DNA of 45,928 nucleotides from CAXGTL01 sp964012725. Its GTDB lineage: Archaea; Nanobdellota; Nanobdellia; Woesearchaeales; CAXGTL01. Under the pieces are notes generated by a model. It made no database searches. It was not told the origin of the DNA and saw nothing but the letters and a program-made list of their open reading frames with translations. The position numbers and the translations under genes were made by a program. Position 1 is the stretch's first letter. Every line of letters starts with the position of its first letter. Shown piece by piece: positions 1 to 8,306 of the stretch. The DNA is taken from positions 1 to 45,928 of the forward strand of contig CAXGTL010000006.1 in NCBI GenBank assembly GCA_964012725.1, given 5' to 3'.

Positions 1-101
1 AAATCGAAGATTTGTGACTGCCGAACGTAGCGTAGCGAAGTGACTGCATTGTCAGCGGAGTAGGAAATTACGTACAGAGCCTTCTAAAAGAAAAGTATTT
101 A
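1..101. other. Intergenic segment at window edge
   Basis: No gene is visible. The segment is less AT-rich than its surroundings. It has a small hairpin (AAATC-GAA-GATTT, 1-13) and two copies of GTGACTGC (14-21 and 40-47). It could be the end of a structured RNA that lies mostly outside the window; this cannot be decided here. Confidence 0.3.
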
Positions 102-644
102 TTAAGATTGTATAGGTTCAAAACTATCCATCATGTCATTAAAATCATCTTCATGTTGACATTCTTTACCAATACATGAATATGTTATTGTATATAAATT
201 ATCAAATTTGTTTAAAAGAATTTGAGTATATTGCATCTTTTGGTCAGTTATATCTATTTCATACTTCATTTTTAGTCCTTTTGTTGAACCAATATTAATG
301 CTAGTGCTATCTTCTATTATTATAAAATTAGGTATTTTCTTTAAAGTATCTTGCATTGTTTTTTTAAAATCAATTTCCAAATCTGATGGTGCAGGAGTTA
401 TAAGAATGTTCATACTTTCAATTCCTTCTTTAGGATCTACTTTACCAGATACCATATACATAAAGACAGAACTAGATACTTGGTTTTCTTGCCAACCATC
501 AGGCACTTCTATTGAAAAGTCTTGGTTAATTGATTTTCCTGAAGAATCTGTGTTTGTGTTATCTTGATCTATGGTACCATCTTCTCCACATCCAGATAGA
601 ACTAAGATTGAGATTAATAATAATATTGTTATTAGTTTTTTCAT
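102..644 (-). CDS. Putative lipoprotein, PsbP/DUF1795-like
   Basis: Predicted exported lipoprotein of about 180 aa. The N-terminus is two lysines, a hydrophobic stretch and a lipobox, LVLSGC, with Cys about residue 19. A hydrophilic linker rich in Asp, Asn and Ser follows. The rest (FSIEVPDGW ... LLNKFDNLYTITYSC) resembles the PsbP/DUF1795 fold, an inference from pattern only. The reading frame extends upstream to 668, but I chose the ATG at 644: it puts the signal peptide at the N-terminus, and a TATATAAA box (668-676, read on the minus strand) then sits 24-32 nt upstream, as in other leaderless genes here. Molecular function unknown. Confidence 0.7.
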   Translation of the reverse strand: MKKLITILLLISILVLSGCGEDGTIDQDNTNTDSSGKSINQDFSIEVPDGWQENQVSSSVFMYMVSGKVDPKEGIESMNILITPAPSDLEIDFKKTMQDTLKKIPNFIIIEDSTSINIGSTKGLKMKYEIDITDQKMQYTQILLNKFDNLYTITYSCIGKECQHEDDFNDMMDSFEPIQS

Positions 645-768
645 GTGATAATTTAATGTTGATAGCATATATAAAAGTTTTGGTGTTTAAACTAGTTTAA
701 TGAATAAAAAATAAAGAAAAAAAAACAAATCCAATTTAAAAAATAAACTTAGAAATAAAGTCTTACAT

Positions 769-963
769 TTAAACTAATTTTACATTAACTGCTTTTGGAC
801 CACGATCTCCTTCTTCTACATCGAATGTAACTTTGTCTCCGTCACGTAAAGTAACGCCTTCTTCCAAAGATGACTGATGTACAAAGAAATCTTTTCCACT
901 TTCGTCATCTGTTACGAATCCGAAACCTTTTCTTTCATTAAAAAATTTAATTGTTCCTTCCAT
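769..963 (-). CDS. csp: Cold-shock domain protein
   Basis: Single cold-shock domain of 64 aa, the usual CspA length. It starts MEGTIKFFN and carries RNP1 (KGFGFV) and an RNP2-like motif (DFFVHQS), the aromatic residues that stack on single-stranded RNA or DNA. Proteins of this family act as nucleic-acid chaperones. The start is fixed by a strong AAGGAGGT ribosome binding site 7 nt upstream. The gene is preceded by a leader of up to about 100 nt, so unlike many neighbours it is not leaderless. It ends in an A-rich tract at 703-726, which reads as a T-run on the minus strand and probably terminates transcription. Cold-shock proteins of this kind are bacterial-like and patchy in archaea. Confidence 0.93.
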   Translation of the reverse strand: MEGTIKFFNERKGFGFVTDDESGKDFFVHQSSLEEGVTLRDGDKVTFDVEEGDRGPKAVNVKLV

Positions 964-1061
964 TGATTTAACCTCCTTAATTTATATTAATATACACTAT
1001 GATTATGTTCCCCTTTTTAAAGGTTACTGTTAATTTGTATATATTATATATTAATAATCAT

Positions 1062-1646
1062 TCAATATTTCTTTTTCATAATCAAAATCAACCTCTTATG
1101 AGTATGCTTCCCTCTTTCATCTTGTTCAGAATAAGAATCAATATTTTGTTCTTTAATATTGAAATACTTTGAAAATTCACTTAGTATGAAATTATGGTTC
1201 ATATGTTCTTTATTAATCCTAGAATCTTCATAACTTGTTTCTTCAAACATTACAATATATGCAATTTTTCCTTTTTTTAATACTCTTGCTAATTCTTTTG
1301 CAGTTTTTTCTAAATCTGTACTTTGCATAGTATACCCAGAATAGATTCCATCAAATTTTTCATCATCATAAATTAATTCTTCTAAATTACCAATTGTGAA
1401 GACTATATTTAATCTTCTTTTTTCAGCTTCTGTTCTAGCTTTTTGAATTGCAACTTTAGAAATATCAACACCATAAGTTCTAAAACCTTGTTCAGCTAAA
1501 TAAAAACAATCTCTTCCACTACCACAACCAGCATCAAAAACCTTTCCACTTCCAACCATTGCAACAAACTTTATACAATTGTTGGATGGTCTACCATATT
1601 CCCAATGTGCTCCTTTGGTGTATTGGTTGTCCCAGTTGTGTACCAT
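1062..1646 (-). CDS. Class I SAM-dependent methyltransferase
   Basis: 194-aa methyltransferase with a Rossmann-type SAM site. Motif I is VFDAGCGSGRD (about 36-46), and the acidic residue ending strand 2 is in GVDIS. The N-terminal W-x-x-x-Y-x-x-G-x-x-W pattern resembles the thiopurine methyltransferase/TehB group, suggesting a small-molecule substrate; the substrate cannot be read from sequence. The gene is divergent from PEP synthase, sharing a roughly 100-nt AT-rich promoter region. No operon partner. Confidence 0.8.
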   Translation of the reverse strand: MVHNWDNQYTKGAHWEYGRPSNNCIKFVAMVGSGKVFDAGCGSGRDCFYLAEQGFRTYGVDISKVAIQKARTEAEKRRLNIVFTIGNLEELIYDDEKFDGIYSGYTMQSTDLEKTAKELARVLKKGKIAYIVMFEETSYEDSRINKEHMNHNFILSEFSKYFNIKEQNIDSYSEQDERGKHTHKRLILIMKKKY

Positions 1647-1717
1647 TGAAAGAGAAAAATTGTGTATATTTTTAAATTTTTATATGTTGTAGAATAAATA
1701 ACACATAAACAGCAACA

Positions 1718-1725
1718 TTTATATA
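1718..1725 (+). promoter_or_regulatory. TATA box of ppsA
   Basis: TTTATATA ends 24 nt before the ppsA ATG, so transcription should begin at or next to the start codon. No ribosome binding site precedes the ATG, which fits a leaderless mRNA. Confidence 0.6.
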
Positions 1726-1748
1726 CATATTTCTTATAAACAAACATA

Positions 1749-4178
1749 ATGAGTAAAAAAAAGAGGTCAAAAGAGTTAATTCTGTGGTTTAATGAGTTAG
1801 GTATAGAAGATGTTCCTTTAGTTGGTGGTAAGAATGCTTCTCTTGGCGAAATGTATAGACTTCTTACAAAGAAAGGTGTTAGGATTCCTAATGGGTTTGC
1901 TGTTACTGCATACGCATATCATTATTTGTTAGAATCAGCTGGTGTAAAAGACCATATAAAACAAGCATTAAAAGGTTTGAACACACATAATGTAAGAGAC
2001 TTAGCAAGAAGAGGAAGAAAAGTTAGAAACATAATTCTTAATGCAGAGTTTCCTGAAGATTTAAAACAAGCTATTCTTATTGCGTATAAGAAATTGTGTA
2101 AAAAAGAAGGTACTAAAGATGTTGCAGTAAGATCATCTGCAACTGCTGAAGATTTACCAGATGCTAGTTTTGCAGGTCAGCAGGAAACTTATCTTAACAT
2201 TGTTGGTGAAGCTGCATTAATTGATGCATGTAAAAGATGTTTTGCTTCATTATTCACAAACAGAGCAATTTCTTACAGAGAAGACAAAGGTTTTGATCAT
2301 TTTAAAATTGGTTTGTCAATAGCTGTTCAAAAAATGGTAAGGTCTGATCGTGCGTCTGCTGGTGTAATGTTTACAATTGATACTGAAACAGGGTTCAAAG
2401 ATGCTGTGTTTATCACAGGTGCATATGGTTTAGGTGAAAATGTTGTACAAGGTAATGTTAATCCTGACGAATTTTATGTTTTTAAACCAACTTTAAAAAA
2501 AGGTTTTAAACCAATCATTTCAAAACGGATTGGTGAAAAAGCAATTAGGATGGTTTATGATTTACAAGGAAATAAACCTGTTAAAAATATTAATGTTCCA
2601 TTAGAAGATAGACAAAAGTTTGTGCTTACTGAAAAAGAAATTATTAAACTTGCAAAATGGGGAGTTATTGTTGAAGATCATTATTCTCATAAAGCTGGGC
2701 ACTTTAAACCAATGGATCTTGAATGGGCAAAAGATGGTAAAAATAAAAAACTTTACATTGTTCAAGCAAGACCAGAGACAGTTCAGTCACAAAAAGATTG
2801 GTCTGTGTTAGAAGATTATTCTTTACCAAAAAAAACAGAAGTTTTAGTTACTGGTAGGAGTGTTGGTGAAAAGATTGGTAAAGGGAAAGTTAATATTATT
2901 AAAGATTCAAAAGATATTTATAAATTTAAAAAAGGACAAGTACTTGTAACTGACATGACTGATCCTGATTGGGAACCAATTATGAAGATTGCTTCAGCAA
3001 TTGTTACAAATCGTGGTGGGAGAACTTGTCATGCTGCAATTGTTTCTCGTGAACTTGGTATTACATGTGCAGTTGGATGTGTTGATGCAACTCAAAAACT
3101 TAAAAATGGAATGAAAGTTACTGTTAGTTGTGCAGAAGGTGAGATTGCTAAAGTTTACAAAGGTTTGTTACCAATAAAACTTAAAAAAACTAATATAAAA
3201 AAACTAAAAAAGCCAAAAACAAAAATTATGATGAATTTAGCTAACCCTGAGCAAGCATTTAATTTTTCTTTTATACCAAATGATGGAATAGGTTTAGCAA
3301 GGGAAGAGTTTATTATCAATTCTCATATTAAAATTCATCCTTTGGCTTTGTTAAATTATAAAAAAATCAAGGATAAAGATGTTAAACAAAAAATAGATGA
3401 TTTAACACATGGCTATAAAGATAAAGTTAAGTTTTATGTGGACAAATTAGCAGAAGGTATTGGTATGTTAGGTGCTGCATTTTATCCAAAAGATGTAATT
3501 GTTAGATTTTCTGATTTTAAATCTAATGAATATGCTAATTTAATTGGTGGTCAAGAGTATGAACCTAAAGAAGATAATCCTATGATTGGATTCAGAGGAG
3601 CATCTCGTTATTATAGTGCTATGTTTAAACCAGCATTTGCTCTTGAATGTAAAGCTATTAAAAAAGTTAGAGAAAAAATGGGTCTAACAAATGTCAAAGT
3701 TATGGTTCCTTTTTGTAGAACTGTTGAAGAAGGTAAAAAAGTTTTGAAAATTATGAAACAGAATGGTTTGAAGCGTGGTAAAAAAGGATTACAAGTTTAT
3801 GTAATGTGTGAAATACCTTCAAATGTAATATTGGCTGATGAGTTTGCAAAGATCTTTGATGGTTTTTCAATTGGTAGTAATGATTTGACACAGTTGACTT
3901 TGGGTTTGGATCGGGATAGTGAACTTGTAGCTCATGTGTTTGATGAGAGGAATGAAGCAGTTAAAAAAATAATGACAATGGTCATCAAAACAGCTAAAAA
4001 ACATAAAAAGAAAATAGGTATTTGTGGTGATTCTGTTTCAACATATCCTGAAATGGCAAAATTTTTAGTAAGGCAAGGAATTGATAGTGTTTCTCTAACT
4101 CCAGATGCAGTAATTAAAACAACTTTAAGTGTTTTAGATGAAGAAAAGAAATTGAAAAGAAGAAAAAATAGGAAGTGA
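1749..4178 (+). CDS. ppsA: Phosphoenolpyruvate synthase
   Basis: 809-aa PEP synthase (pyruvate, water dikinase) converting pyruvate, ATP and water to PEP, AMP and phosphate. It is complete and of usual length. Order: N-terminal ATP-grasp domain starting VGGKNASLGEM (about 1-340); phosphohistidine swivel domain with GGRTCHAAIVSRELG, active His near 426; C-terminal TIM-barrel PEP domain with GSNDLTQ and the catalytic Cys near 760 in GICGDS. The usual GICGxxPS motif is changed to GICGDSVST but keeps Cys. Such archaeal enzymes serve gluconeogenesis or, in reverse, glycolytic pyruvate formation. It stands alone, with a leaderless-type promoter and two hairpins downstream. Confidence 0.96.
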   Translation: MSKKKRSKELILWFNELGIEDVPLVGGKNASLGEMYRLLTKKGVRIPNGFAVTAYAYHYLLESAGVKDHIKQALKGLNTHNVRDLARRGRKVRNIILNAEFPEDLKQAILIAYKKLCKKEGTKDVAVRSSATAEDLPDASFAGQQETYLNIVGEAALIDACKRCFASLFTNRAISYREDKGFDHFKIGLSIAVQKMVRSDRASAGVMFTIDTETGFKDAVFITGAYGLGENVVQGNVNPDEFYVFKPTLKKGFKPIISKRIGEKAIRMVYDLQGNKPVKNINVPLEDRQKFVLTEKEIIKLAKWGVIVEDHYSHKAGHFKPMDLEWAKDGKNKKLYIVQARPETVQSQKDWSVLEDYSLPKKTEVLVTGRSVGEKIGKGKVNIIKDSKDIYKFKKGQVLVTDMTDPDWEPIMKIASAIVTNRGGRTCHAAIVSRELGITCAVGCVDATQKLKNGMKVTVSCAEGEIAKVYKGLLPIKLKKTNIKKLKKPKTKIMMNLANPEQAFNFSFIPNDGIGLAREEFIINSHIKIHPLALLNYKKIKDKDVKQKIDDLTHGYKDKVKFYVDKLAEGIGMLGAAFYPKDVIVRFSDFKSNEYANLIGGQEYEPKEDNPMIGFRGASRYYSAMFKPAFALECKAIKKVREKMGLTNVKVMVPFCRTVEEGKKVLKIMKQNGLKRGKKGLQVYVMCEIPSNVILADEFAKIFDGFSIGSNDLTQLTLGLDRDSELVAHVFDERNEAVKKIMTMVIKTAKKHKKKIGICGDSVSTYPEMAKFLVRQGIDSVSLTPDAVIKTTLSVLDEEKKLKRRKNRK

Positions 4179-4188
4179 TTTGTAGTTC

Positions 4189-4262
4189 TCACTGGTCATT
4201 TTTTAAAGTGTGTCCAGTGACTTTAAACACTTAAATTCCTAAGATACAAGAAGTGTTTTAAA
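4189..4262. terminator. Two hairpins between convergent genes
   Basis: TCACTGG (4189-4195) pairs with CCAGTGA (4214-4220), and TTTAAACACTT (4222-4232) pairs with AAGTGTTTTAAA (4251-4262). They sit between the convergent ppsA and a hypothetical gene and may terminate or protect both transcripts. No long T-run follows directly. Confidence 0.4.
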
Positions 4263-4269
4263 AGATAAT

Positions 4270-4944
4270 TTAATCGTTTTCAGAAAAAAGATTATTATAT
4301 CTTATAGTTATAAGTTGATAAAAAATATCTGACAAAGAATAATCTTCACATAATTCATATATCTGAAATAATCCATGTGGTAATGCCCTAAATTCATCTT
4401 TAATTGCTAATAAGAATAATGGATTTTTTTTGTTATTTTCAAAATAATTTTCTATTTTTTTAATTTCTTCCATTTCTCTTTGATGATTTTTTATTTGGTA
4501 TTCTTCTCCCTTTACATCAAAATATTCAAAATAATGTTCTTGAATTGAATCAATTCTTACTTGGATATAATTATGAAGTTTTTCTTCTATATTTTTTAAA
4601 GAATCTTCTTGTTCTTTTGATAATGATCGTAATTTTCTTTTTTTCTTATGAACTTTTTCACATAAAGGTGTTATTTTATTACCTGTTTCTTCATCATTTT
4701 TTATGAATCCATCATCTCTCAGGATTTCTCGTTGTAGTAAACATTGTGGAGACATTGAATCTTCTTCTTCTATAATCTCATCATAAGATCTTGGTTCTTC
4801 TACATATACTTCTCCAACACTTCCTTCTAATTCTGTTTTTCCTTCTAATGTGCTAGGAATTTGACTAGGAAATTGTACAATATTATCTTTTTGTTTGGTA
4901 GAATTTTGGCTTACATCTTGATCTTTATATGTTTCTTCTGCCAT
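4270..4944 (-). CDS. Hypothetical soluble charged protein
   Basis: 224 aa, no signal peptide or membrane segment, no family recognised. The N-terminal half is low-complexity and rich in Glu, Ser and Lys, probably disordered. The C-terminal half (about 110-224) is predicted helical and ends SLSDIFYQLITIRY. It weakly resembles the neighbouring 125-aa protein (RI-x(n)-YxxY, IE, LFL and IFY landmarks in the same order), so the two may be old tandem paralogues. The start is supported by a TATA element (about 4971-4978, minus strand) 27-34 nt upstream, a leaderless arrangement shared with the neighbour. Confidence 0.6.
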   Translation of the reverse strand: MAEETYKDQDVSQNSTKQKDNIVQFPSQIPSTLEGKTELEGSVGEVYVEEPRSYDEIIEEEDSMSPQCLLQREILRDDGFIKNDEETGNKITPLCEKVHKKKRKLRSLSKEQEDSLKNIEEKLHNYIQVRIDSIQEHYFEYFDVKGEEYQIKNHQREMEEIKKIENYFENNKKNPLFLLAIKDEFRALPHGLFQIYELCEDYSLSDIFYQLITIRYNNLFSEND

Positions 4945-5016
4945 ATTATACTACTATAGTGGGACTTTATTTATAAATCTTACTTAAAAACATATGTAGT
5001 ATATACTTTTTTATGG

Positions 5017-5394
5017 TTATTCATATAATTTTCTATAAAATATGGTTTCTAATGGTGTTTGCCTATTACTAGATATATATTCATCTAATACTATCTCAAA
5101 AAATTTATTTAAGAAAATGAAATTATGTCTGTTTTGTTTTATTAATATTTCAATTGGATTAAGATCTTGTTTTAATCTTTCTGAAAGTATTTTTTTATCT
5201 TTTAAATGCTCTGTATTTATTAAATAATGCTTATATGTAGAGCGCATATATGATATTGTTGTCTTAATTCTTTGATCAATTTTAGTTTCTAGTAATAATA
5301 ATACTTCTTGTCTTTTTTCAGGATCTTGGTAATGTGAATCAATAATTTTGTTTAAATTGTCTAGTTCTTTTTTTTCTTGAGTTTCTTGTGTCAT
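5017..5394 (-). CDS. Hypothetical helical protein
   Basis: 125 aa, hydrophilic, predicted almost wholly alpha-helical, no recognised domain, no signal peptide. It is possibly a truncated paralogue of the adjacent 224-aa protein, lacking the acidic N-terminal half; similarity is weak. TTTATAAA (5416-5423, minus strand) lies 22-29 nt before the ATG, so a leaderless transcript is likely. It is divergent from the single-pass membrane protein at 5461. Confidence 0.6.
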   Translation of the reverse strand: MTQETQEKKELDNLNKIIDSHYQDPEKRQEVLLLLETKIDQRIKTTISYMRSTYKHYLINTEHLKDKKILSERLKQDLNPIEILIKQNRHNFIFLNKFFEIVLDEYISSNRQTPLETIFYRKLYE

Positions 5395-5460
5395 AATGCT
5401 TTGAAATCAGTAATCTTTATAAATCTTGGGTAAAAATATATAGAATATATACTTTATGTG

Positions 5461-5817
5461 ATGAAAATGAGCAATAAAAGAGACGAACCTTTAACAAAAC
5501 CATATGTTTATGGAGGAATTTGTATGGCTATACTTACTGTTGCTTCTTTTTTGGTTGCAGGATATTGGGAACTGAGAGAAGCAATAAGTTACGATAAAGT
5601 TTTAACAAAGCCTCCTGCTAAAGTACAACCATTAAATCAAACACAAGCAGTAACTATATTAAGTGCTAGTTATGATCTTTCTTTAGTTGATGCATTACAA
5701 CAAATGCCTGGTTTACAATTAAAAGCAGAAGATCTTGAACAAAGAATGGATGCATTGGGAAATAATGCACAAGGTATAACAACTGAGTATACTGATATTG
5801 GTCAATTAGTAGAATAA
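5461..5817 (+). CDS. Hypothetical single-pass membrane protein
   Basis: About 118 aa. A short charged cytoplasmic N-terminus precedes one hydrophobic helix (about 16-36, GGICMAILTVASFLVAGYW) and an extracytoplasmic Gln/Asp/Leu-rich tail. No family recognised. The frame begins with GTG at 5458; ATG at 5461 and ATG at 5467 are the plausible starts. The AT-rich block at 5433-5443 is 18-34 nt upstream of these, so leaderless initiation at either is possible. A single gene. Confidence 0.55.
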   Translation: MKMSNKRDEPLTKPYVYGGICMAILTVASFLVAGYWELREAISYDKVLTKPPAKVQPLNQTQAVTILSASYDLSLVDALQQMPGLQLKAEDLEQRMDALGNNAQGITTEYTDIGQLVE

Positions 5818-5909
5818 CTTCTTAATTACAGAAATCTTTATATTTGGAGTTTGATTTAGGTGTTTTATATGTCTAATCTGTTGATATTATAGGAGGATAA
5901 ATAAAGAAA

Positions 5910-6377
5910 ATGGAAGAAAAAAAACAAATAACAGTTGCTGTTAGTGGAGGATTTGACCCAATACATATAGGTCATGTTAGACTAATGAAAGAAGCAAAAG
6001 CATTAGGTGATAAATTAATAGTAGTAATTAATAATGATAATTGGCTTAAAAAGAAAAAAGGTTTTAATTTTATGCCTGAAAATGATAGGGTAGAAATAAT
6101 AAAATCCTTAAGATGTGTTGATAATGCAGTACTTACAGAACATCCTGAAAATCCAACTGATATGTCAGTTTGTGATGCACTTAAAAAATTACATCCAGAT
6201 ATTTTTGCAAATGGTGGTGATAGGAAGAAAGTAGGATCATTTGAAGGTGGGGATGTTGCTGAATATGTTGTTTGTGATGAACTTGGAATAAAAATGGCTT
6301 TTGGTTTAGGTGGAGAAAAAACAAGAAGTTCATCTGATCTTGTAAGAGATGCAAAAGCTAAAGAAAAAAAAGAATAA
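5910..6377 (+). CDS. Cytidylyl/adenylyltransferase-like protein (HxGH)
   Basis: 155-aa nucleotidyltransferase of the HxGH superfamily. AVSGGFDPIHIGHVRLM at the N-terminus contains the nucleotide-binding HIGH (residues 19-22), and ANGGDRKK lies in the C-terminal half. Relatives transfer CMP or AMP to sugar phosphates, glycerol-3-phosphate or FMN. The pattern is closest to small sugar-phosphate or glycerol-phosphate cytidylyltransferases, but the substrate is unknown. It has a leader with AGGAGG 15 nt before the ATG and is followed 17 nt later by a small Glu/Lys-rich gene, probably cotranscribed. Confidence 0.8.
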   Translation: MEEKKQITVAVSGGFDPIHIGHVRLMKEAKALGDKLIVVINNDNWLKKKKGFNFMPENDRVEIIKSLRCVDNAVLTEHPENPTDMSVCDALKKLHPDIFANGGDRKKVGSFEGGDVAEYVVCDELGIKMAFGLGGEKTRSSSDLVRDAKAKEKKE

Positions 6378-6394
6378 TTTTGAGGTGAATAATA

Positions 6395-6658
6395 ATGGAA
6401 GAAGAAAAAAAAATTGAAAAAGAAATAAAAGTAAAAGAATTAAAAAATACTGAAGAAGACAAAGTTGTTGAAAAAACTGAACTAGATTCTATGGGTAAAG
6501 GTGTTGAAGAGATGGAAGCAAAGATGGATGATTTGACAACAAAAAAAAAAGAAGCTAGTTCAGAAACCAAGGAAGCTACTTCAGAAACAAAAGAAGTTGA
6601 TGAAATAATCTCTGATTTAGATAAAAAAGAAGAAGTTAGTGGTAAGGAAGAAGAATAG
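6395..6658 (+). CDS. Small Glu/Lys-rich protein
   Basis: 87 aa, about half Glu and Lys, no hydrophobic segment, predicted coiled coil or disordered. The near-repeat SSETKEA/TSETKEV appears at about 57-69. No family recognised. The GAGGTGA ribosome binding site just before the ATG, and the short gap after the nucleotidyltransferase, support a real cotranscribed gene. The stop abuts the convergent gene at 6661. Confidence 0.55.
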   Translation: MEEEKKIEKEIKVKELKNTEEDKVVEKTELDSMGKGVEEMEAKMDDLTTKKKEASSETKEATSETKEVDEIISDLDKKEEVSGKEEE

Positions 6659-6660
6659 GT

Positions 6661-6936
6661 TTATTCTGTTATATTTACATCTGTGCTTCTTATATCTAAT
6701 CTATAATTTTTATATTCTACAAATCCGGATATTGTAGCTCTATCTATAATACCTCTAAAAGTATATATGGGGCTATCTTTATTTAAAGTTACATTACCTT
6801 GAGCTAACATAGATTTTGGAGAATTTTTTTTCATAATATATAATATATCTCCATCCCACATATATGATAAATTATTTTCTTCTGGAAATCCTTTTCTAAA
6901 TATTTCTATTACATGTTCTGCAAATCCTATTTTAAT
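6661..6936 (-). CDS. Hypothetical protein with apparent ATT start
   Basis: The open frame runs from 6939 to 6661. The first ATG (6861) gives only 66 aa starting MWDGDILYIM, but 25 protein-like codons precede it (IKIGFAEHVIEIFRKGFP...) with no ATG, GTG or TTG. An ATT at 6934-6936 overlaps the stop codon of the upstream peptidase and has GGAG (6944-6947) 7 nt before it, an ideal spacing. I therefore annotate 91 aa from ATT. Alternatives are initiation at ATG 6861 or a sequencing or true frameshift. The C-terminal half has alternating beta-like segments (GNVTL ... YTFRGIID ... SGFVEYKNYRLDI). Family not recognised. Confidence 0.45.
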   Translation of the reverse strand: MKIGFAEHVIEIFRKGFPEENNLSYMWDGDILYIMKKNSPKSMLAQGNVTLNKDSPIYTFRGIIDRATISGFVEYKNYRLDIRSTDVNITE

Positions 6937-7420
6937 AAATCACTCCAATCACTACACCATTTACTTGTTCAAATCTTACTTTTGATGGGTCTCTAAATAT
7001 ATTATTGTCTCCTTTTGTAATAGCAAACCATCCTTGTTCATCATAACCTGTTTTGATAACTCTGTGTATGATTAAACCTAAGTCTTGGTATTTGTATGAT
7101 ATAATATCTCCTGGTTCTATATCTTTAGTACTCTGTGGTTTGATTTCTATAGAATTTGAGTTAATATCTATAATTGGGTCCATTGAATTAGTATCTGTGA
7201 ATGAAGCCCATTTTGGATCTTTTATTTTGATTATTACTCTATCATTTAATACATATATGTCTTCTTCTGGTATATGATCTGAAGGTGACATGATTTCATC
7301 TGCTGAGAAGCCTGAATATGGTTGTTCTAGGTCTTGTACTGAGTAATTACTATATGCTAAACTAGATACCCAACCTAGTAAGAATATGCTCATTAATAGG
7401 AAAATTATGTGTTTGTTCAT
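6932..7420 (-). CDS. S26-family signal peptidase I-like protein
   Basis: 162 aa with one N-terminal membrane helix (1-23) and an extracytoplasmic S26 domain. Visible motifs are the nucleophile Ser79 in TNSMDP, GDIISYK, His119 in IIHRV (archaeal enzymes use His where bacteria use Lys), and Asp138 in KGDNN with a second Asp144. This matches the Ser-His-Asp arrangement of Sec11-type peptidases. The about 55-residue spacer between helix and catalytic Ser is longer than in minimal Sec11, so it may be a specialised paralogue rather than the housekeeping enzyme. TTTATATA (7445-7452, minus strand) is 25-32 nt upstream of the ATG. The downstream gene overlaps its stop. Confidence 0.8.
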   Translation of the reverse strand: MNKHIIFLLMSIFLLGWVSSLAYSNYSVQDLEQPYSGFSADEIMSPSDHIPEEDIYVLNDRVIIKIKDPKWASFTDTNSMDPIIDINSNSIEIKPQSTKDIEPGDIISYKYQDLGLIIHRVIKTGYDEQGWFAITKGDNNIFRDPSKVRFEQVNGVVIGVIY

Positions 7421-7492
7421 ATAAGGAGTATGTGTTGGTAGTAATATATAAATCTTTCTATGTTTGACACTTCAAAGTGACTAATTATCATA

Positions 7493-7840
7493 TTAACTAC
7501 CTATTCCTATACAAACAATACCTAGAATAATAGCAATTATACCCATCCATTTCATAGAATTCATTTTTTCATCTAAAAATGATACTGAGAAAAATGCTAC
7601 CCATATATACTGAGTTGATACTAATGGATATAATATTGATAATGGGTTCCCTTTTAATGCTATAATAAACATGATTGCTGCAATTGCATAACAAAATATG
7701 CCTGAAATTATATAATAATTCTTAATTATTTCAAATGGATTTAGTGAAAACTTAGCAGAACCTTTTTTTAAGAACAAACCTCCAAAAGCTCCAATGAAAT
7801 TTCCTATAATTACAACCATTGCTGCTAATAAAATGTTCAT
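7493..7840 (-). CDS. EamA/SMR-like small transporter subunit B
   Basis: 115 aa with four predicted membrane helices, the size of small multidrug resistance (SMR) and ArnE/ArnF-type half-transporters. Helix 1 is interrupted by GNFIGAFGGLFLKKG, and the ALKG...ILYPLVST motif in helix 3 is typical of the EamA/DMT superfamily. It overlaps the upstream paralogue by ATGA, implying translational coupling and a heterodimer. Substrate unknown: lipid-linked sugar, polyamine and drug are all seen in the family. Confidence 0.75.
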   Translation of the reverse strand: MNILLAAMVVIIGNFIGAFGGLFLKKGSAKFSLNPFEIIKNYYIISGIFCYAIAAIMFIIALKGNPLSILYPLVSTQYIWVAFFSVSFLDEKMNSMKWMGIIAIILGIVCIGIGS

Positions 7841-8199
7841 GATTTCACCTTTGATCCGATTCCTATATAACTAACTCCACCAATAATGAAAATAATGCCT
7901 GCAATTTTCCAAACATTCATGATTTCTCCAAAATAAAAATAAGAAATAAGTATAACCCAAACAAAACTTGTTGAGTAAATTGGAAATAGAACACTAAGTT
8001 CTCCGTTTTTTAGTGCAAATATCAAGATAAAGGCTCCAATTGCATACAAAAATAATCCAGTTATTAAAGAATAGTTTGTTATTATCTGAATAATATTTGG
8101 TGATAGTTTGTCTGCGCCTGTTTTTAAGAAAAACTGAGCAGTAGCTGTGATAAATGTTGATAATAGTATTAATAAGATTGCAATTGGTTTAGTTTTCAT
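7837..8199 (-). CDS. EamA/SMR-like small transporter subunit A
   Basis: 120 aa, four predicted membrane helices, paralogous to the following gene (both have FLKKG/FLKTGA after helix 1, ALKNG/ALKGN and YPxxST). First gene of the pair; its stop overlaps the partner's start (ATGA, 7837-7840). Paired small multidrug resistance-type proteins with opposite topology usually form heterodimeric transporters. It is divergent from the endonuclease Q gene; the roughly 100-nt gap holds both promoters. Confidence 0.75.
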   Translation of the reverse strand: MKTKPIAILLILLSTFITATAQFFLKTGADKLSPNIIQIITNYSLITGLFLYAIGAFILIFALKNGELSVLFPIYSTSFVWVILISYFYFGEIMNVWKIAGIIFIIGGVSYIGIGSKVKS

Positions 8200-8275
8200 G
8201 AGAATAAAGAATGAATAAAGTGTTTATAAGGATTTGTGTTGTATATAATAGTATTCACATAGTAATAAACAATCT

Positions 8276-8282
8276 TTTTATA
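8276..8282 (+). promoter_or_regulatory. TATA box of endonuclease Q gene
   Basis: TTTTATA ends 25 nt before the chosen ATG at 8307. This supports that start over the longer open frame beginning at 8211 and indicates a leaderless transcript. Confidence 0.55.
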
Positions 8283-8306
8283 CTACCTAGTTCTTGGTTA
8301 TGTAAA

